Shown here in pieces: positions 1-7,917 of a stretch of 64,000 bases of DNA (positions are counted from its first letter, which is position 1; each line of letters opens with the position of its first letter). The translations under genes and the position numbers were made by a program. The DNA comes from an uncultured Caproiciproducens sp. Its GTDB lineage: Bacteria; Bacillota; Clostridia; Oscillospirales; Acutalibacteraceae. Under the pieces are notes generated by a model, which saw only the letters and a list, made by a program, of their open reading frames with translations, made no database searches and was not told the origin of the DNA. The stretch spans positions 2,370,661 to 2,434,660 of the forward strand of contig NZ_OY761810.1 of the NCBI RefSeq assembly GCF_963664915.1, in the 5' to 3' direction.

Positions 1-2
1 GT

Positions 3-494
3 CCCTGTATCGCTAAAAAAATAGAAATCCAGAAAATACAGGATACTGCTGATTATGTTATGACTTTTGAAGAGCTTCAAGCTCTGTTCAATGCAAGGGG
101 AATCAATGTTCTGGAAGAAGTGGAAAACGAACAGGACGGTAGCCGCTCAGGCAAGGGCTTTGCGCAGAGCGGCGGTGTTTCCGGCGCTGTGGTTCAGGTG
201 CTGGAGGAACAGGAGTTAGACCTGCCGTTTACCTGTGTGAAATGCAACGGAGCGGCCGAGTGTAAAAAGACACTTATGATTCTGAATGCCGGACGTCTGG
301 AAGAGGATTTTGTCGAGGGCATGGCGTGTGAGGGCGGCTGTGTTGCCGGTCCCGGTGGTGTGGAGGAAATGCAGAAGCTTTTGAAAAATCGCAGCAGGCT
401 GATGGCGGCCGCAGATGACCGCGGTATTGCCGAGAACATCCAAATAATTCATGATTTTTCTAAGATTAAAATGGATACAAATTTCCCAGAATAA
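3..494 (+). CDS. [FeFe]-hydrogenase family protein, C-terminal part (partial)
   Basis: The reading frame is open from the window edge (codon 1 at base 3) to TAA at 492-494, so only about 163 C-terminal residues are present. Two H-cluster motifs are visible: PCIAKK right at the edge, and EGMACEGGCVAGPG, corresponding to the MAC-x-GGC segment that holds the cysteine bridging the 4Fe-4S and 2Fe subclusters. A further VKCNGAAEC segment has two cysteines. The combination resembles the monomeric clostridial group B hydrogenases rather than the bifurcating HydA. Expected role: proton/H2 chemistry or H2 sensing. The N-terminal ferredoxin domains lie outside the window, so the subgroup cannot be settled. 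Confidence 0.8.
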   Translation, partial: PCIAKKIEIQKIQDTADYVMTFEELQALFNARGINVLEEVENEQDGSRSGKGFAQSGGVSGAVVQVLEEQELDLPFTCVKCNGAAECKKTLMILNAGRLEEDFVEGMACEGGCVAGPGGVEEMQKLLKNRSRLMAAADDRGIAENIQIIHDFSKIKMDTNFPE

Positions 495-514
495 AGATAA
501 AGGAGGAACTGCTT

Positions 515-1423
515 GTGTATGCAATCAGCGCGAAAAGCCTTACGAAATCCTATGATGGCAATACCAATGCTCTAAACGACTTGAATCTGGATATTCCGCA
601 GGGCAGTGTATTTGGATTTTTAGGTCCGAATGGAGCGGGAAAAACGACGTCCGTCAAGCTTTTTACAGGACTGTTGAAGCCGACTCAGGGGGAGTGTACG
701 GTGCTTGACCTGCATCCGGTGAAAAATTCCTGTGATGTGCACCGCTTGTGCGGCGTGATGACGGAAACTGCCAGAATGTACGGTCAGCTGACCGGCACAC
801 AAAATCTTCTCTTCTTTGCCCAAACGGCAGGAATGAATCATGATGCTTCAAGCGAACGGGCTGACGGGCTTTTAAAGGAGCTTGATCTGTGGGATGCGCG
901 CGACAAAAAGCTAAGCGAGTATTCCACCGGCATGGCACAGCGGCTTTCTCTGGCCCGCGCACTGATCAACAGACCGCAGGTGCTTTTCTTGGACGAGCCT
1001 ACCAGCGGGCTTGACCCGGAATCTGCACAAACGGTAAATTCCATGATTGCGGCACTGGCAGACAATACCGGTACCACGGTGTTTCTATGCACCCATCAGC
1101 TTCGTTATGCGCAGGATATCTGCGACAGTTATGGAATTATCGATAAGGGAAGATTAATTGCGTCGGGGGATCTTTCTTCCCTCTGCAATAACATCGGCTG
1201 CCGCATCAAAGCTGGATTTCGCCTTCCCGAAGGGGACATCCTTGATGGATTTGACGCCGACAACGGCTGGTGGCACACGGAACTTCAGTGCGAAGAGGAT
1301 ATGCCGAAGCTTCTTAAAAAGGTGATTGAATCCGGACATGATGTTTATGAGGCGCGGCTTATAAAACCGACGCTTGAGGACGTCTATTTCGAATATGTGG
1401 AACGCCAGGGGGTGCCGAAATGA
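515..1423 (+). CDS. ABC-2 type transporter, ATP-binding protein
   Basis: 302-residue nucleotide-binding subunit of an ABC exporter. Seen in order: Walker A GPNGAGKTT near residue 40, signature region EYSTGMAQRLSLARAL (the usual LSGGQ is replaced by YSTGM, common in ABC-2 drug and lantibiotic exporters), Walker B VLFLDEPTSGLDP, and an H-loop in CTHQ. The roughly 80-residue C-terminal extension is typical of the ABC-2/CcmA-like class. The start is GTG at 515, 8 nt after AGGAGG at 501-506. The stop overlaps the permease start (ATGA), so the two are translationally coupled. Substrate unknown. Confidence 0.9.
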   Translation: MYAISAKSLTKSYDGNTNALNDLNLDIPQGSVFGFLGPNGAGKTTSVKLFTGLLKPTQGECTVLDLHPVKNSCDVHRLCGVMTETARMYGQLTGTQNLLFFAQTAGMNHDASSERADGLLKELDLWDARDKKLSEYSTGMAQRLSLARALINRPQVLFLDEPTSGLDPESAQTVNSMIAALADNTGTTVFLCTHQLRYAQDICDSYGIIDKGRLIASGDLSSLCNNIGCRIKAGFRLPEGDILDGFDADNGWWHTELQCEEDMPKLLKKVIESGHDVYEARLIKPTLEDVYFEYVERQGVPK

Positions 1424-2217
1424 AATTAATATCATCTGCCGAACATGCTGTTGTCAATAAAGACTTCGGCGAAATTTGGAACACAAAAATGGCACGCAAT
1501 ACAATCATTGTTGTGCCGTTGATTATGGTTCTTTTCCTGCCGATTATGTACCTTGTCATGATTTTTTTTATACCGAGTGAACAGATGAACGGCGTGGATC
1601 AAATGATGAAGCTTTTGCCGCAGGAAGCGGCACATTTCACGATAAAACAGGGCATGTTTTACATCATGACCAATGTCGTTTGTCCCATGTTCTTTTTAAT
1701 GATACCGCTGATGGTTTCCAGTGTTTCGGCGGCTTGCAGCTTTGTCGGTGAAAAAGAACGCGGCACGATTCAGACGCTGCTTTTAACACCGTTGAGCATC
1801 AAATCGATTTTCAAAGCGAAGGTACTCAGCTGCATTATTTTGTCGGGAATCTCAACAGCCATTTCATTTATTGTTTTTTCGGTCGTTATTTCGGCAGGCG
1901 ATATTCTCCTGAACATGCCGTTTTTCCTGAATTGGAACTGGCTTGTGCTCGTACTGCTCCTTGCGCCGGGAGTTACTGTTTTCGGGGTTGTTTTTATGGT
2001 CCTTGTTTCAGGAAGAAGCAAAAGTTATATGGAGTCCATTCAGACGTCAGGTTATATTGTTTTACCGCTTGTCCTCCTTTTTGTGGGGCAGTTTACAGGA
2101 TTATTTCAGCTTAACGCATTGATCCTGCTGATCATCGCAGCGTGTCTGCTGGTGGCCGACTTCTTGCTCTGGTTTGTGGCGGCACGCTCGTTTACACCGG
2201 AGAAGCTGTTGCGATAA
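1420..2217 (+). CDS. ABC-2 type transporter, permease protein
   Basis: 265-residue membrane subunit partnering the preceding ATPase, with which it overlaps by 4 nt. About six hydrophobic segments are visible (roughly residues 28-50, 82-108, 130-155, 168-192, 208-226 and 232-255). Between segments 2 and 3 is the cytoplasmic stretch GEKERGTIQTLLLTPLS, the hallmark coupling loop of ABC-2/NatB-like permeases. The N-terminus has a NKDFGEIWNTK segment typical of the family. It probably exports a small molecule, peptide or ion; the substrate cannot be read from sequence. Confidence 0.85.
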   Translation: MKLISSAEHAVVNKDFGEIWNTKMARNTIIVVPLIMVLFLPIMYLVMIFFIPSEQMNGVDQMMKLLPQEAAHFTIKQGMFYIMTNVVCPMFFLMIPLMVSSVSAACSFVGEKERGTIQTLLLTPLSIKSIFKAKVLSCIILSGISTAISFIVFSVVISAGDILLNMPFFLNWNWLVLVLLLAPGVTVFGVVFMVLVSGRSKSYMESIQTSGYIVLPLVLLFVGQFTGLFQLNALILLIIAACLLVADFLLWFVAARSFTPEKLLR

Positions 2218-2226
2218 AGTGTACAT

Positions 2227-2255
2227 TTGCCTTAATCATAATAATGTATTATAAT
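2227..2255 (+). promoter_or_regulatory. sigma-A promoter of the PHP-domain gene
   Basis: TTGCCT (2227-2232), 17-nt spacer, TATAAT (2250-2255), about 44 nt before the GTG start of the PHP protein. The promoter follows immediately after the ABC permease stop codon. Confidence 0.6.
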
Positions 2256-2298
2256 AGTATAGTAATGATATAAAAGATTAAGACTGGAAGGTGATTAA

Positions 2299-3138
2299 GT
2301 GGCCGCAGATTTGCATTGTCATACCAAAATGTCCGACGGATCGGTTGGTATAGATGAGGTTGTTCTACTTGCCAAGACGCATGGTATCCCCACGATTGCC
2401 GTCACTGATCATGACACTTTTGCGGGATCGACCAGAGCGAAAATTTTTGGGGACAGACATGAGGTTGAAGTTATTTCAGGAGTTGAGTTTTCAACGATTG
2501 ATCCTTCTACCGGACGCAAAGCGCATATTTTATGCTACCTTTGCGACAATACCGATCGATTGGAGGGACTGTGCAAACGTACGGGCGATTTACGCCGCCG
2601 TGCATCCTGCATCATGATTCAGAAAGTGATGCGTCTCTACCCAATTACCGCCGAAATGGTTTTACGCCGGGCACAGGGCAGCACCAATATTTTTAAGCAG
2701 CATATTATGCACGCCCTGATAGATGCTGGCTATGCGAACGATTTTTTTGGTGAAACATATCATAAGCTTTTTAATACTAAAACGGGACTTGCCTATTATC
2801 CTATTCAATATCCCGATGTTCATGACGTGATTAAACAAATACATGATGCGGGTGGTGTGGCTGTTTTGGCACATCCCGGCGAATATGACAGTTATGATTT
2901 GCTTGAGCAGCTTGCGAAAGATCATGAAATTGAAGGCGTAGAGGTTTGGCATCCGCGTAACAGGCCGGACGATGAAGAACGCTTTATTGCCACAGCGCAG
3001 AAATATGGCCTGGTAATGACGGGCGGCACTGATTTTCACGGAATGTATACCACGGTTACAATGCCTGTCGGAACCTGTCTTACACCTGACAATCAGCTTG
3101 ACGCTTTAAGAAAAATAAAAGCGCGTTTTAAAAAATAA
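2299..3138 (+). CDS. PHP-domain metal-dependent phosphoesterase
   Basis: 279 residues of the PHP superfamily (RNase AM/TrpH-like, or nucleoside 3',5'-bisphosphate phosphatase). Metal-binding motifs appear in the expected order: DLHCHTKMSDG at the N-terminus, AVTDHDT near residue 36, GVEFS near 61, AHPGEYD near 193 and GTDFHG near 242. These place acidic and His ligands for a two- or three-metal centre. GTG start at 2299 follows GGAAGGTG. Likely a cytoplasmic phosphohydrolase or 5'-3' exonuclease acting on short RNA or nucleotides; the exact substrate is not determinable. The TSCPD gene follows after 17 nt and may be co-transcribed. Confidence 0.85.
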   Translation: MAADLHCHTKMSDGSVGIDEVVLLAKTHGIPTIAVTDHDTFAGSTRAKIFGDRHEVEVISGVEFSTIDPSTGRKAHILCYLCDNTDRLEGLCKRTGDLRRRASCIMIQKVMRLYPITAEMVLRRAQGSTNIFKQHIMHALIDAGYANDFFGETYHKLFNTKTGLAYYPIQYPDVHDVIKQIHDAGGVAVLAHPGEYDSYDLLEQLAKDHEIEGVEVWHPRNRPDDEERFIATAQKYGLVMTGGTDFHGMYTTVTMPVGTCLTPDNQLDALRKIKARFKK

Positions 3139-3155
3139 ACTTGGAGTGAAATGAT

Positions 3156-3416
3156 TTGGTGTATCAGTACAGAACAAAGGGGACATGCTCTTCTGAAATC
3201 GATGTCGTTCTTGAAGGTGATATCGTCAAATCGGCAAAGATTATCGGCGGCTGCAACGGAAACACCAAGGGACTTTGCACACTTGTTGAGGGGATGAAGG
3301 TTGACGAAGTCATTCGCCGCCTAAAAGGAATCAGGTGCGGGTTTAAGCCTACCTCCTGTCCGGATCAGCTGGCGATTGCATTGTTACAGGCAAAGGAGCA
3401 GCAGGCGCGTAAATAA
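3156..3416 (+). CDS. TSCPD-domain protein (TIGR03905 type)
   Basis: 86-residue single-domain protein recognised by GGCNGN near residue 30, GIRCG near 64 and the eponymous TSCPDQLA near 70. The same domain forms the C-terminus of adenosylcobalamin-dependent ribonucleotide reductases; the stand-alone clostridial form has no established function. Conserved cysteines (GTCSS, GGC, IRC, SCPD) suggest a metal or nucleic-acid binding fold. Start is TTG at 3156 (7 nt after GGAGTG at 3143-3148) or the GTG directly after it. A strong hairpin terminator follows 6 nt past the stop. Confidence 0.85.
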   Translation: MVYQYRTKGTCSSEIDVVLEGDIVKSAKIIGGCNGNTKGLCTLVEGMKVDEVIRRLKGIRCGFKPTSCPDQLAIALLQAKEQQARK

Positions 3417-3422
3417 AGAATG

Positions 3423-3454
3423 AAGGGCTGCGATTTGACTCGCAGCCCTTTCTT
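3423..3454. terminator. bidirectional intrinsic terminator
   Basis: An 11-bp stem, AAGGGCTGCGA / TCGCAGCCCTT (3423-3433 with 3440-3450), with a T-rich run on the plus side. It lies between two convergent genes, the TSCPD gene and the minus-strand Gly/Cys miniprotein, and can serve both. Confidence 0.8.
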
Positions 3455-3460
3455 GTGCGA

Positions 3461-3607
3461 TTAGCAGCCGCCACACCCATTGTTGTTGCCACAGCCACAT
3501 CCACAGTCATTGTTGTCACCGCAGCAGCATAAAAGGATAATGATAAGGATGATAATCCAAGTGCAGCCGCCGCCACCAAATCCACCTAAGAAATTGTTGT
3601 TACACAT
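3461..3607 (-). CDS. Gly/Cys-rich single-TM miniprotein (48 aa)
   Basis: A 48-codon gene. The protein starts MCNNNFLGGFGGGGC, has an Ile/Leu-only hydrophobic helix WIIILIIILL (residues 17-26), then a CCC triplet and a tail alternating Cys, Gly and Asn (CGCGCG, NNNGCGGC). It has 11 cysteines in 48 residues. The start is well supported: AAAGGAGG sits just upstream with proper spacing, and the stop is followed by a terminator. The layout of Gly-rich head, short membrane helix and tail recalls the YjcZ/YrpD-type sporulation miniproteins of Firmicutes, but the poly-Cys tail differs. A spore-coat or envelope role is an inference. Confidence 0.7.
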   Translation of the reverse strand: MCNNNFLGGFGGGGCTWIIILIIILLCCCGDNNDCGCGCGNNNGCGGC

Positions 3608-3777
3608 AATTGTTTGCCTCCTTTCGGTTTACAGTATATAATATTGCATAGGAACAAAACGTGTTACAAATTTTTCTTCCTTAAGCTGACCTAAAAAATT
3701 AGGCGTTCTATATCTTCTATTCATAATCAATTTATAGTAATATTATATTATGATTATCAATCTTATGGGGTGATTCT

Positions 3778-4272
3778 ATGCTGTGCGATTCCTGTGGAAA
3801 AAATCCGGTTACCACACATGTAAAAACAATCATAAACGGTGAATTGACAGAGTATTCCCTATGTGCCGAGTGTGCGCAGAAGTTAGGGTACGGAAACCTT
3901 CTGACAGGGCTGGGCTGTAATTACGGCAGTTTACTGGGCGGATTTTTCGGCGGAACTGAATTGGACGATCCGGTTCGCTGCAAATGCTGCGGTTCAACCT
4001 TTGACGATATCATGCGCAGCGGGCAGATTGGCTGCGCAGAATGTTATCATACATTTTATGACAGGCTTATTCCTTTGATTCAGCGCATTCACGGCGATAC
4101 AAAACACCGCGGAAAGGTTCCGGGCAAAGATGTCTTGAAGAACAGGCCGCAAAGACAGCTTGGTTTAATGCGCCGTGAGCTGAGGGAGGCGATTGATGCT
4201 GAAAACTTTGAGCACGCCGCCAGTTTGCGTGACCGGATAAAGGAGCTGGAAGGGGAGAAGATCCATGAATAA
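3778..4272 (+). CDS. mcsA: McsA, activator of protein-arginine kinase
   Basis: 164 residues. Four CxxC-type pairs form two zinc modules: C3/C6, C29/C32, C68/C71 and C86/C89. A UVR motif (UvrB/UvrC interaction type, EAIDAENFEHAASLRDRIKEL) ends the protein at about 135-160. McsA normally activates McsB and delivers it to ClpC and CtsR. ATG start at 3778 after GGGGTGA. The gene overlaps mcsB by 8 nt. No ctsR gene or CtsR heptad operator is visible upstream, which is unusual for the family. Confidence 0.9.
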   Translation: MLCDSCGKNPVTTHVKTIINGELTEYSLCAECAQKLGYGNLLTGLGCNYGSLLGGFFGGTELDDPVRCKCCGSTFDDIMRSGQIGCAECYHTFYDRLIPLIQRIHGDTKHRGKVPGKDVLKNRPQRQLGLMRRELREAIDAENFEHAASLRDRIKELEGEKIHE

Positions 4273-5314
4273 TTTGAATGGCGGATGCGAAGACGACGTT
4301 GTGATCAATACGCGGATTCATCTCGTTCGAAATTTACGGGACGTTCCCTTCCCGGCTAAAATGAGCCGTTCCGACCGGCAGAAGTTTGAACAAAGAGTAG
4401 TTGAGGCGGTCGGCGGCAATGAAGGTTTGGCCCATCTTTTACATTTCGTTGACATGGAACGCCTGTCAAAGGTCGAGGCGGTTTCGCTTGTGGAACGTCA
4501 ATTAATCAGTGCGGATTTTATATCCGACTGCCGCGGACGCGGTTTATTTGTAGACGATGATGAATGCGTCAGTGTTATGATTAATGAAGAGGACCATATC
4601 CATCTTCAGTCTGTCTGTGCAGGATTTAATCTGGAAAAAGCTTTTCAGAAAGCGGATGAATTGGATGATATTCTGGATAAAATTCTTCACTTTGCCTTTG
4701 ATGAAAATCTGGGCTATCTGACCCAGAGCCCGGTCAACCTTGGCACAGGGATGCGCGCATCTTTAATGCTGCATCTTCCGGCGCTGAGGGAGGAGGGGGG
4801 AATGTCAAGAATTTCCACTAATCTTTCAAAGCTTGGTCTTGCGCTTCGTGGCTCTTTTGGACCCGGTTCAGAACCAAAGGGCGCCATTTATCAGATGTCC
4901 AATCATGTAACATTTGGCCTGTCGGAGCAGGAAGCTATCGCAAATCTTCAAAGCATCGCAATGCAGCTGATCGAACAGGAGCGCGCGTCGAGAAAGGAAC
5001 TTGCCGGAAATTTGGAAATTCAGGATACTGTCAGCCGTTCTCTTGCAATTCTACAAAGTGCGCGTATGATGGCGAATGATGAGTTTATGCAGTTGATTTC
5101 TAACGTCCGGTTCGGTGTTTCCACCGGCTTAATCCGTCATATAGATTATGATAAAATCAACCGCCTTATCGTTCAGGTACAACCTGCTACGCTGATGTTC
5201 AACAGCGGAAAAAAACTGACATCCAATGAACGGCGCAGTTTACGCGCCCAAATAATCAGAGATTTTTGCAGAAATTGTAGCTCTGGTTATATATTCCGAC
5301 ATTTGAAAATTTGA
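4265..5314 (+). CDS. mcsB: McsB-like phosphagen-kinase-fold protein, active site altered
   Basis: 349 residues and full length for McsB, the kinase that phosphorylates arginines to mark proteins for ClpCP. The fold markers are intact: NEEDH (107-111), NLGTGMRAS (158-166) and QMSNH (210-214). Several functional residues differ from the Bacillus/Geobacillus proteins as I remember them. The ATP-phosphate motif S-S-R-I-R reads N15-T-R-I-H19. The arginine after EEDHI is H113. The active-site cysteine of T-S-C-P-T-N is S155 (TQSPVN). The RDxxRA phospho-arginine pocket reads RRSLRA (323-328). It is therefore possibly a pseudokinase or has a changed substrate. It is coupled to mcsA, but clpC does not follow. 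Confidence 0.85.
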   Translation: MNNLNGGCEDDVVINTRIHLVRNLRDVPFPAKMSRSDRQKFEQRVVEAVGGNEGLAHLLHFVDMERLSKVEAVSLVERQLISADFISDCRGRGLFVDDDECVSVMINEEDHIHLQSVCAGFNLEKAFQKADELDDILDKILHFAFDENLGYLTQSPVNLGTGMRASLMLHLPALREEGGMSRISTNLSKLGLALRGSFGPGSEPKGAIYQMSNHVTFGLSEQEAIANLQSIAMQLIEQERASRKELAGNLEIQDTVSRSLAILQSARMMANDEFMQLISNVRFGVSTGLIRHIDYDKINRLIVQVQPATLMFNSGKKLTSNERRSLRAQIIRDFCRNCSSGYIFRHLKI

Positions 5315-5369
5315 ATGTTTTTATTGTTGAAATGATTCGCTTTTATTAAGGGAAAAGGTGGGAATATTA

Positions 5370-6032
5370 ATGGCGGAATTAAAAAAGGACAACACAGATT
5401 TGGCGGCGGCGCTCTTCTTCATGCTTGGTGAGGCAGTGCCGCACCGCCGCTCACTTGAAGAAGAAGCCATCGGCCTGAGAGATGAAATAGAAGACCGGGA
5501 AAAAATTCTTTTAAAAGTGATTGAGCTCTGCGGCGACCCTCAGACACCGAGGCAGCTCTATTTGGTTGAAAAGGCCTACAGCTGGCTTGGAAAGAAATAT
5601 TATCAGGAGACCATACGCTATGCAGGTGAGTATTTGCACACCTCCAGCTGGAATGAACTGCCCAACCGCATCAAAATTGAGGATGGGATCACGATCAACT
5701 ACGCGTCGGCGCAGCGCGCGTCTGTTCTGATAGACCTTGCGAGGGCACAGGAGGGGTTGGGCCGTCTTGAAGCCGCGCTGTTTAACTTTATGGAGGCGTA
5801 TCGCCTTGAGCCTTACAGCGCCATGAATGCGATTAAAGTCGCTGATGTAATTGTAAAGCAGCATGGAAAAGAAGAAGCGCTTCAGTTTTTGAAACAGCAA
5901 AGGCAGAGCCAGTATTATGAATCCGTTAAATATACGGATATGCTTGGTCATTCCCGCAAAAACGATTTGTTTAAGCAGCTTTTGGATGCGCATATTTTAA
6001 AGCTTCAAGAAAATAAACAGTCTGTGCAATAA
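5370..6032 (+). CDS. hypothetical TPR-like helical protein
   Basis: 220 residues with no family I recognise. It is almost entirely helical and soluble. Residues about 55-90 (YLVEKAYSWLGKKYYQETIRYA) and 110-170 (ALIDLARAQEGLGRLEAALFNFMEAYRLEP) have the spacing and signature residues (W/Y, L-G, A-L, P) of tetratricopeptide repeats, so a protein-binding scaffold is likely. ATG at 5370 is preferred over the in-frame GTG at 5358 because AGGTGG (5356-5361) has 8-nt spacing to it. It sits where clpC would be expected after mcsB and is probably in the same transcript (55-nt gap). Confidence 0.7.
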   Translation: MAELKKDNTDLAAALFFMLGEAVPHRRSLEEEAIGLRDEIEDREKILLKVIELCGDPQTPRQLYLVEKAYSWLGKKYYQETIRYAGEYLHTSSWNELPNRIKIEDGITINYASAQRASVLIDLARAQEGLGRLEAALFNFMEAYRLEPYSAMNAIKVADVIVKQHGKEEALQFLKQQRQSQYYESVKYTDMLGHSRKNDLFKQLLDAHILKLQENKQSVQ

Positions 6033-6040
6033 AGAGCGGC

Positions 6041-6088
6041 TGTAAATGAAAGCGGAGTTTGCTGCATGCGGCTCCGCTTTCATTTACA
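6041..6088 (+). terminator. strong hairpin after the mcsAB-TPR operon
   Basis: A perfect 17-bp inverted repeat (6041-6057 with 6072-6088; arms begin TGTAAATGAAAG) with a 14-nt loop, 8 nt after the stop of the TPR gene. No T tract follows, so it may act as a terminator or as a 3' mRNA-stabilising structure. Confidence 0.6.
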
Positions 6089-6090
6089 AT

Positions 6091-6124
6091 AAAAAAGCCA
6101 AAGAATACAGTGCATTCTTTGGCT
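6091..6124 (-). terminator. intrinsic terminator of the minus-strand MCP gene
   Basis: An 11-bp stem AGCCAAAGAAT / ATTCTTTGGCT (6096-6106 with 6114-6124). Read on the minus strand it is followed by a run of Ts (complement of 6091-6096), about 60 nt downstream of the MCP stop. Confidence 0.8.
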
Positions 6125-6187
6125 AAAATAAATAGGATTTTTATTGGAAACAAATCAATATTTGCTTGCCGGAATAAGTATTTCGGA

Positions 6188-7585
6188 TTAGGCATATTTC
6201 TGCGGGCTCAACACTTCGAATTCTGTTTTCTTTGAAGTCTTTGACTGAACATGAACGGGCGTAAAAGACTGATGGTTCAATCTGAATTTTTCGACCAGTT
6301 CTTTCAGCACCTGAGCCTGCCCTGAAAGTTCCTCACTCGCAGCAGCGCTTTCTTCAGCAGTTGCCGAGTTCGTCTGAATGACATTGGATATCTGCTCAAC
6401 ACCAAGCGTGACCTGAGCGATTGCGTCCGACTGCCGATTGGTTGCCAGAGCAATCTTTTTTACAGTTTCGGTAACTTCTTCTGCGCTTGCAACGACGCGA
6501 TGGAGCGATTGTGCGGTGGCATCCGCGATTTTTGTCCCATTCTCAACCTGAGTTACGGAATTTTCAATCAGGATGGTTGTGTTTTTTGCAGCTTCGGCGC
6601 TCTTGCTCGCAAGATTTCTTACTTCATCTGCAACGACCGCGAACCCTTTTCCCGCCGCGCCCGCTCTCGCGGCTTCAACAGCTGCATTCAGAGCGAGGAT
6701 GTTCGTTTGGAACGCGATATCTTCTATGGTTTTAATTATTTTTCCGATCTGCCCGGAGGACTCGTTGATGAGGGACATGGCATTGGTCATATCATCCATG
6801 TGCCGATTGCTTGTCTCTATTTCATGGCTGACCTCGGCGACAGACCTGCTCGCATTTGCGGTATGTTCTGCATTGTCTTTTACATGGGCAGATATCTCAT
6901 TAATGTTTGCCGAAAGCTCTTCTACCGAACTTGCCTGTTCTGAGGCCCCCTGGGCTAACTCCTGCGCACCGCTTGAAACCTGCTCGGACCCGCTTGAAAC
7001 CTGTTCCGCTGCTTGATTAATCTGACCAAGAGTGTTATTTAGAGATGAGAGAATGCCGAGAATTGAGTTTTTTAAACCTGCATAATCGCCGACATAGTTC
7101 AGATCAGTATTCACAGTCAAATTACCGCGTTCCATTTCACCAACCATATTGCTTATATCAGATATGTATGTTCGTATTGAGGCCGTGGATTGGGCGAATG
7201 CTTCGCCCAGCTGACCAATTTCGTTTTTGGAGTCCACCTTGATTTGGGCGCTCAGATCACCTGCCGCAATTTTTTGAGCGGCATCCGCCATTTCTTTTAC
7301 GGGTTTGCTGATGCTGCGTGAAATCCACATAGAAATAGAAATGGCAGCAATAAAGGATAAAATAATGATGGCGATTATGATTATTATTGCGGTCTGCGCC
7401 TGTGTAGTGAGTTTTGCGGCCAATTCACTGTTGACTGCTGTCTTGGTGCCGGCCAGCGCATAATTATACTCCGCATTTATATTGGTGAAGAGGGTGAGCG
7501 CGGTTATACTTCCAATACTTGAAATTATTGCCACTAGAACAAAGGTAAGAATTAACTTTTTTCCTATTTTCATATTTTTTAACAT
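6188..7585 (-). CDS. methyl-accepting chemotaxis protein with vestigial sensor domain
   Basis: 465 residues. TM1 (about 11-33) and TM2 (about 65-88) are separated by only about 31 residues, where a four-helix-bundle or Cache sensor normally occupies 120-250. Then come HAMP (about 89-140), a second HAMP-like stretch ([12 protein letters not shown]), and a complete signalling domain. The CheA/CheW-binding hairpin tip is present ([21 protein letters not shown]), with the flanking helices rich in Ala/Ser/Glu methylation heptads. The C-terminus lacks a NWETF-type CheR tether. It likely signals from an internal or membrane cue, or as part of a mixed array. Divergent from the XRE regulator. Confidence 0.9.
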   Translation of the reverse strand: MLKNMKIGKKLILTFVLVAIISSIGSITALTLFTNINAEYNYALAGTKTAVNSELAAKLTTQAQTAIIIIIAIIILSFIAAISISMWISRSISKPVKEMADAAQKIAAGDLSAQIKVDSKNEIGQLGEAFAQSTASIRTYISDISNMVGEMERGNLTVNTDLNYVGDYAGLKNSILGILSSLNNTLGQINQAAEQVSSGSEQVSSGAQELAQGASEQASSVEELSANINEISAHVKDNAEHTANASRSVAEVSHEIETSNRHMDDMTNAMSLINESSGQIGKIIKTIEDIAFQTNILALNAAVEAARAGAAGKGFAVVADEVRNLASKSAEAAKNTTILIENSVTQVENGTKIADATAQSLHRVVASAEEVTETVKKIALATNRQSDAIAQVTLGVEQISNVIQTNSATAEESAAASEELSGQAQVLKELVEKFRLNHQSFTPVHVQSKTSKKTEFEVLSPQKYA

Positions 7586-7917
7586 TCTTTCATCCCTTTT
7601 TATATTTTCAAGGAGTTTTTAATAGTGATGGGCATTTCAATGCCCGGAAATTGGACGATAGCAATCATATATGTAGAATCCATGCTCTTATACTCTGTTC
7701 AGCTGCCGTACCTCCCCATTCATTTGCCTCCTTATTTTCTGTATTCTCTATCTGTCAATATTTCATAAAAATAAATATGTTTTTAAACTGTTTCTACCAG
7801 TATATATGAAAAAAAACAATTTTTCAATACTTATAGTCACTTTTATATAAATGTCGATAGAGATTTTATATATCTGTGAAAAAATGTGACTAAAAGAGTT
7901 AGGAGACAGTGATTAAC
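7586..7917. other. 332-nt divergent intergenic region
   Basis: A+T-rich region between the MCP gene and the XRE regulator. It contains a short inverted repeat GGGCAT..ATGCCC (7629-7644). On the minus strand is a consensus-like AAGGAGG (7727-7733) followed by two out-of-frame ATGs that give only 6- and 11-codon frames. A 27-codon minus-strand frame lies at 7600-7683. I found no riboswitch consensus or clear sigma-A promoter here. Confidence 0.4.
7600..7683 (-). CDS. possible 27-aa leader ORF upstream of the MCP gene
   Basis: An ATG-initiated frame of 27 codons (begins [14 protein letters not shown]) ending in TAA 14 nt before the MCP start. No convincing ribosome binding site precedes its ATG; the nearest GGGGAGG is about 25 nt away. 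It may be a leader peptide, a small co-expressed protein, or chance. Confidence 0.2.
   Translation of the reverse strand: MDSTYMIAIVQFPGIEMPITIKNSLKI

Noticed and set aside
3640-3777. CtsR or CIRCE operator upstream of mcsA
   Set aside because: No heptad repeat (GGTCAAA type) or TTAGCACTC-N9-GAGTGCTAA seen; only A+T-rich imperfect repeats.
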